A stretch of DNA of 64,000 nt from Actinomyces sp. UMB0138 (lineage in GTDB: Bacteria; Bacillota; Negativicutes; Veillonellales; Veillonellaceae), in NCBI RefSeq assembly GCF_002849225.1, contig NZ_PKMC01000001.1, positions 575,588 through 639,587 on the forward strand, read 5' to 3'. Under the pieces are notes generated by a model that saw only the letters and a list, made by a program, of their open reading frames with translations, was not told the origin of the DNA and ran no database searches. Of the stretch, positions 60,021 through 64,000 are shown piece by piece. Each line of letters opens with the position of its first letter. The first letter of the stretch is position 1. The position numbers and the translations under genes were made by a program.

Positions 60021-61937
60021 GTGAGCGAACATCTAAAGTACATTCAGTCCCCCGCAGACTTGAAGAAGCTGAACTCTGCGCAGGCCAAAGAACTGGCCAG
60101 CGAGATTAGGCATTTCTTAGTGCAGTCTGTGTCAAAGACCGGGGGCCACCTAGGACCAAACTTGGGGGTAGTTGAGCTGACTATCGCCCTCCACCGGCAG
60201 TTCACATCCCCACGCGATCTAATTGTGTTCGATACAGGGCACCAAGCTTACGTACACAAGTTGCTTACCGGCAGACAAGACTTTACTAACCTGCGCCAAA
60301 AGGGTGGCCTGTCTGGGTACCCGTCCAGGGCCGAATCGGCGCACGACGTTGTCGAGAATTCGCATGCCTCTACCGCCCTGTCTTGGGCGGAAGGTATATC
60401 GAGGGCGCGCAAGATGGACCGCAAGGACGACTGGGTTGTTGCAGTTATCGGTGACGGCGCGCTAACAGGTGGCATGGCGTGGGAAGCTCTTGACACGATT
60501 GCTGAAGAAGCAGGAGACAAGCTAATAGTGGTCGTCAATGACAACGGCCGTTCTTACGCTCCTACGATTGGTGGGCTTGCGCACCACCTGGATGCTATCC
60601 GCACTAACCCGCATTATGAAAAGGCGCTCAGCTGGGGCAAACGCCATCTAAAGTCCAAGGGTATGCCCGGTGAGCTTGCCTACGACGCCCTCCATGGATT
60701 GAAAGCTGGAGTAAAGGACGTGTTGGTTCCCGACATGATGTTCGAGAACCTAGGAATCAAATACACCGGACCGGTGAACGGACACGATATCTCGGCGCTG
60801 GAGTTCGCCTTTGCAAGAGCGAAAGAATACGGCGCGCCGGTCATCGTGCACACGATTACCGAGAAAGGCCGTGGCTACACTCCTGCAGAACAGGATATTG
60901 CCGATAGGTTCCACGCGGTAGGAAAGATTCATCCCGAGACGGGATTGCCGATAGCCCCCGCACGCTTCGGGTGGACGGCAGTCTTTGCCGATGAGATTGT
61001 GAAAATAGCGCGCGAAGACGAACGCATCGTTGGGGTAGTCGCCGCCATGATGCAACCGGTTGGGCTGCTGCCAATGTACAAGCAGTTCCCGGATCGCGTA
61101 ATTGACGTGGGCATTGCCGAACAGAACGCGCTCACCATGTCAGCTGGGTTGGCCTACGGGGGCAAACACCCGGTAGTCGCCCTCTACTCGACCTTCCTAA
61201 ATCGAGCATTCGACCAGCTCCTTATGGATGTCGGACTCCATGACGAACCGGTAACAGTCGTGTTGGACCGCGCCGGCATTACCGGATCGGATGGTCCTTC
61301 ACACAACGGCATGTGGGACATGTCGATCGCCGCCATTGTTCCTGGCATGAAACTGGCGGCCCCCAGGGATGAAACTAGGGTGCGCCAGTCGCTGCGGGAA
61401 GCTACTTCTTGGCAGGAAGGGCCAACTCTGGTCCGCTACCCGAAGGGTTCGATTGGATCGGATATTGAAGCTATAGGCGTTTTGAATGGCGAGCCCGATA
61501 CCAAGTGGGCTGCGCACATCGGGGCTCCAGAAATCATCGCTGAAGCAGGCAGTGGGGATGTAGAAATCCTGATACTGGCACTAGGCGCATTTGCACAGAC
61601 TGGCATTGAGGTAGCTCGGTTGCTTTCCGAGGGAGCGCACGTGCGGGTGGTTGATCCGCTGTGGGCCATGCCGCTCGATTCCAGAGTAGGGGAAGCGGTA
61701 AGCGCTGCTGATCTGGTGGTGACTATCGAGGACGGATTAGCCCAGAGCGGGTTCGCCGCTGTGCTGAATTCATGGATGCAGCAAAACGACTGCTTCACCC
61801 CAACAAAGAACTTTGGTATTGCAAAGCAGTATCTGGAACACGCCTCGCGTGACCAGGTGATCAATGAGTTGGGATTGGAACCAGCTCAGATAGCTGAAAC
61901 GGTCCAGCGCACAATGCGTGGACTAAAGCTCAGTTAG
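60021..61937 (+). CDS. dxs: 1-deoxy-D-xylulose-5-phosphate synthase
   Basis: Thiamine-diphosphate enzyme joining pyruvate and glyceraldehyde-3-phosphate; first step of the MEP isoprenoid pathway. 638 residues: SKTGGHLGPNLGVVELTIAL, VFDTGHQAYVHKLLTGR, GDGALTGGMAWEAL (ThDP/Mg motif GDG...) with VVNDNGRSYAPTIGG, AEQNALTMSAGLA (catalytic Glu) and VLDRAGITGSDGPSHNG. Start GTG 60021 with GGAGGAAAC. Convergent with the RNase D-like gene, overlapping by 15 bp. A housekeeping source of precursors for the polyprenyl synthase at 37845-38900. Confidence 0.96.
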   Translation: MSEHLKYIQSPADLKKLNSAQAKELASEIRHFLVQSVSKTGGHLGPNLGVVELTIALHRQFTSPRDLIVFDTGHQAYVHKLLTGRQDFTNLRQKGGLSGYPSRAESAHDVVENSHASTALSWAEGISRARKMDRKDDWVVAVIGDGALTGGMAWEALDTIAEEAGDKLIVVVNDNGRSYAPTIGGLAHHLDAIRTNPHYEKALSWGKRHLKSKGMPGELAYDALHGLKAGVKDVLVPDMMFENLGIKYTGPVNGHDISALEFAFARAKEYGAPVIVHTITEKGRGYTPAEQDIADRFHAVGKIHPETGLPIAPARFGWTAVFADEIVKIAREDERIVGVVAAMMQPVGLLPMYKQFPDRVIDVGIAEQNALTMSAGLAYGGKHPVVALYSTFLNRAFDQLLMDVGLHDEPVTVVLDRAGITGSDGPSHNGMWDMSIAAIVPGMKLAAPRDETRVRQSLREATSWQEGPTLVRYPKGSIGSDIEAIGVLNGEPDTKWAAHIGAPEIIAEAGSGDVEILILALGAFAQTGIEVARLLSEGAHVRVVDPLWAMPLDSRVGEAVSAADLVVTIEDGLAQSGFAAVLNSWMQQNDCFTPTKNFGIAKQYLEHASRDQVINELGLEPAQIAETVQRTMRGLKLS

Positions 61938-63209
61938 CGCCTCGGCTAGCAGATCCGTCACAGTGGCTATTTGCCACGGGCGGGCACCTGCGCTTTGCAG
62001 GATCTGCTCTACTTCAGCACCTGGCGCATACTGCCATGCTAATTGCTTTTGCGCAGCGGGAGCGACCAACTTTTCCTGCCAAATAGATAGTTCGTCCGCC
62101 AACGAATGGACGCAGAACCGGATGATCTCGAGCCTTTCTGCCGATCCTGGACGAAGTTTTGCCCACTGCCGGCGGCCGGGTAGAGAGCGCTTATTTGGTT
62201 TCTTGCGCTCCGGCAGGTCGGATTCCTTGGTACGTCCCGCGGCACGCGCGGCACGCGCCCAATTGGCAATGCGAGTGCGGGCTTTTCGTTCCCGGAATGC
62301 TCCAATGGCGAGCAGCTGCCGTCTAGAGGTTGCCTCCGCCTGGCTCGCGGCCACCATAGCCTGATTGCGCAAAATCTTCGTGGGCGCAATATTGAGTTCA
62401 CGCGCTATTTCGTCGCGTTCAGCCCACAGTCTTTTGAGTACCTCTAGACCCCTGGGGGTGCGCACCTTGCCCGCGCCGGGCACCTTTCGCCATGGTTCTG
62501 CGGGAGCTTCTTTAGGCGGCGCTAACCTGATTGCTTCCATTTCTTGCTTAGCCCACTGGGCCTTGCCTGCGATTTGGAGGGCACGCGATAGTTTATTGCG
62601 CAGTGGAATGAGTAGTTCCACGTCTAGAGCGGCGTATCGGAGCCAATCGTTGGGAAGAGGCCGCTTCGACCAGTCGTCAGCCTGGTGATCCTTGAGCAGA
62701 GATTTGCCGAGGGCATACTCGCATACCGCTGCCAGCCCAATATGTTCCATTCCCAGCAGTTGGGCAGCCACTTCGGTGTCGAACAGTTTATCCGGCAACA
62801 TCCCCACCTGCGCAAGACACGGCAGGTCCTGGTCAGCTGCATGAAGGATCCACTCGGATTTTTGGCAGGCTGTATCGATGGGGGACAGATCTCCGCAGCG
62901 AACTGGATCCACCAGAAAAGATCCGGCGCCCTCACGGCGAAGCTGCACCAAATAGGCGCGTTGAGAGTAGGTGAATCCCGAAGCCCGCTCCGCGTCGAAA
63001 GCTACCGGGCCGTGTCCTGCTTCCAAAGCACGCCCTACTTCTTCGATCTGCCAGTACTCGGATACGACCTCGGGAATGCCCTCTGCAGGGGCTTTTACCA
63101 GCTGCACCTTATCTACGCCCTCGCCTGCAGCGCGGAGGCCGCCTTTGCCATCAATATCCAGCTTGGCGGCGTGGCGTTCGACTAGTTTTTTGGCAGCTTC
63201 TTCGTTCAT
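61923..63209 (-). CDS. RNase D-like 3'-5' exonuclease with HRDC domain
   Basis: Predicted RNA-processing exonuclease, 428 residues from ATG 63209 (GAGGT upstream). The DEDD domain has VAFDAERASGFTYSQRAYLV, HAADQDLPCL, LFDTEVAAQLLGM and RYAALDVELLIPL. An HRDC domain follows (about 215-295: GLEVLKRLWAERDEIARELN, then PTKILRN) and a basic second helical part. Actinobacterial relatives lie between dxs and the DUF3000 gene as here. The start overlaps the DUF3000 stop as ATGA, so both are cotranscribed. Confidence 0.9.
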   Translation of the reverse strand: MNEEAAKKLVERHAAKLDIDGKGGLRAAGEGVDKVQLVKAPAEGIPEVVSEYWQIEEVGRALEAGHGPVAFDAERASGFTYSQRAYLVQLRREGAGSFLVDPVRCGDLSPIDTACQKSEWILHAADQDLPCLAQVGMLPDKLFDTEVAAQLLGMEHIGLAAVCEYALGKSLLKDHQADDWSKRPLPNDWLRYAALDVELLIPLRNKLSRALQIAGKAQWAKQEMEAIRLAPPKEAPAEPWRKVPGAGKVRTPRGLEVLKRLWAERDEIARELNIAPTKILRNQAMVAASQAEATSRRQLLAIGAFRERKARTRIANWARAARAAGRTKESDLPERKKPNKRSLPGRRQWAKLRPGSAERLEIIRFCVHSLADELSIWQEKLVAPAAQKQLAWQYAPGAEVEQILQSAGARPWQIATVTDLLAEALTEL

Positions 63210-63733
63210 ACGACCTCGTGCAACTGGGTACCGGTCAGGGACATCATTAGGTAATCTAACGCCTGCAAGTGCGGTCCCAAAATTTCGGTGTTGGGGCTCC
63301 AGGAGGCCCGCAGCTCCACGTGTAGGCGTCCGCCTAGTAACTCCGTCGCCCCAAAAGACTGCGATTCTGTCCGGGTGACAGTGCCCGTAATGGCGTGCCT
63401 GCCAGCACCGGCGGCATCTAGAGCCTCGCCTAGCCAGGCCCATACGACATCTGCGAGCAGTGGGTCGGAGGCGAATTCGTATTCGATTTCGCTTCGAGCC
63501 ATTATGACGATCCGGAAGTGTGAGTCCCAGCCCGGCTGGCCCTGCGGATCGTAGAGCACAACGAAACGCGCGTGTGCAGTTTCGGCGCTCAGTGCTAGTG
63601 CGGCGGCATAAGGCGACAGCCTGGAAGGGGCAGGTACCTCTTGAATCTGCCACTTCGATTCTTTGCCAGCTTGCCTGAGGCTAAGGAGGGCCTCAACAAA
63701 CTCCTCTGGGGGCCGTTCGTTCACATACCACAA
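63206..63733 (-). CDS. DUF3000 protein
   Basis: 175 residues of an actinobacterial family of unknown function, with RPPEEFVEALLSLR, LSPYAAALALSAE, RFVVLYDPQGQPGWDSHFRI, ELRASWSP and HLQALDYLMMSL. Soluble. The start is TTG at 63733, chosen because AGGAGG lies 5 nt before it; a GTG at 63724 is in frame but too far. It forms an operon with the RNase D-like gene; in mycobacteria the pair is also adjacent. Confidence 0.88.
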   Translation of the reverse strand: MWYVNERPPEEFVEALLSLRQAGKESKWQIQEVPAPSRLSPYAAALALSAETAHARFVVLYDPQGQPGWDSHFRIVIMARSEIEYEFASDPLLADVVWAWLGEALDAAGAGRHAITGTVTRTESQSFGATELLGGRLHVELRASWSPNTEILGPHLQALDYLMMSLTGTQLHEVV

Positions 63734-63762
63734 TGTAGCCTCCTTTACACCTCAGAGGATGG

Positions 63763-63780
63763 GGCCCACGCCGGTGGGCC
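63763..63780. promoter_or_regulatory. Hairpin between the divergent DUF3000 and antiporter genes
   Basis: GGCCCAC (63763-63769) and GTGGGCC (63774-63780) pair around GCCG, between two gene starts. It is not needed as a terminator, so an operator or leader structure is possible. TATGCT (63798-63803) is a candidate -10 for the antiporter. Confidence 0.4.
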
Positions 63781-63831
63781 TAATCTTTCCACTCATGTAT
63801 GCTTAGGAACTCCCAGGGCTAGGAGTAAAAC

Positions 63832-64000
63832 ATGAATGTACTAACCCAACTTTTCCTCGTCGTCAGTGTTGCCCTATTAGCCCCAATAATTTCTAAACTT
63901 CTCTTCCGCGGCGTTGTCCCGGAGGTCGTCTTCTTACTTGTTGGGGGCATGCTTATTGGCCCCTTCGTCCTCAACCTAGTTGAAGTAGGCCCAGAGCTAG
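63832..64000 (+). CDS. CPA2-family cation:proton antiporter, 3'-partial
   Basis: Translation from ATG 63832 gives 56 residues before the window ends, with no stop: LTQLFLVVSVALLAPIISKL, then LFRGVVPEVVFLLVGGMLIG and PFVLNLVEVGPEL. Two hydrophobic spans and the VPEVVFLLVGGMLIGP stretch fit the start of KefB/CPA2-type Na+/H+ or K+/H+ antiporters. CTAGGAG at 63820-63826 is a good ribosome site. Divergent from the DUF3000 gene. Confidence 0.82.
   Translation, partial: MNVLTQLFLVVSVALLAPIISKLLFRGVVPEVVFLLVGGMLIGPFVLNLVEVGPEL

Noticed and set aside
61937..63653. RNase D frame extended to 63653
   Set aside because: The upstream 148 codons overlap the DUF3000 gene, whose frame has clear family motifs and an ATGA junction with the ATG at 63209.
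1..64000. CRISPR arrays, insertion sequences, replication origin
   Set aside because: No regularly spaced repeats, transposase genes, terminal inverted repeats or DnaA-box clusters were seen.

Overview
The window looks like ordinary chromosome of an intermediate-GC actinobacterium, most likely an Actinomycetaceae relative (the genus is inference). The support is the set of families: PdtaR-type ANTAR regulator, SepH, PknL with its HTH partner, DUF3000/3043/3159/3710/4193, a CeoB/CeoC pair, class II DAHP synthase and a pyrophosphate-type phosphofructokinase. Long stretches follow the gene order known from Mycobacterium (trpE-C-B-A-lgt-pyk ... pdtaR ... polA-rpsA; aroG-pknL-Rv2175c-ids; sigA ... 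DUF4193-DUF3710-OB-DUF3159-ceoC-ceoB-transporter-methyltransferase ... dxs-rnd-DUF3000). I see no prophage, insertion sequence, CRISPR array or plasmid genes.

Layout. 1-7.8 kb: the end of an FKBP-like gene, then trpE, trpC, trpB, trpA, lgt and pyk. 7.8-11.3 kb: the least ordinary part, with a Cys/His-rich repeat lipoprotein, structured intergenic DNA, the ANTAR regulator, a tRNA-Leu(CAA) with a short variable region and a 531-bp empty stretch. 11.3-17 kb: DMT exporter, thioesterase, polA, rpsA. 17-23 kb: wall-anchored subtilase, HAD phosphatase, SpoU-type methyltransferase, an unknown gene, pyrD. 23-29.8 kb: DUF3043, M20 dipeptidase, glycerate-kinase-like protein, ErpA-type Fe-S protein, FKBP lipoprotein, sodA, a degenerate receiver coupled to trpD. 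29.8-39 kb: DnaQ/UvrC-like nuclease, acyltransferase, PPi-PFK, aroG, pknL with its HTH partner, polyprenyl synthase. 39-49 kb: principal sigma factor, topoisomerase IV parE and parC around two double-GNAT genes, a phosphodiesterase, sepH. 49-64 kb: DUF4193 to DUF3159, Trk regulators, KimA-like transporter, RNA methyltransferase, ClC, S9 peptidase, dxs, RNase D-like, DUF3000, and the start of a CPA2 antiporter.

How the genes work together. AroG feeds the shikimate pathway, and TrpE, TrpD, TrpC, TrpB and TrpA cover tryptophan synthesis except for the amidotransferase (TrpG) and PRA isomerase (TrpF), which are not here. PPi-PFK and pyruvate kinase are two control points of glycolysis. Dxs and the polyprenyl synthase are the first and a late step of isoprenoid supply. 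SepH and PknL relate to division and wall growth. Ion handling is grouped: CeoB/CeoC, a KimA-like carrier, a ClC and a CPA2 antiporter.

A recurrent feature is how genes start. Nine genes have a TANNNT hexamer exactly 6 nt before an ATG or GTG, and five or more others have it at 5 or 7 nt, mostly without a Shine-Dalgarno sequence. This is the layout expected of leaderless transcripts. The most novel-looking gene is the lipoprotein at 8104-9654, with four SCC(D/E)GK motifs, a His-rich linker and a duplicated module around CPHHGP.
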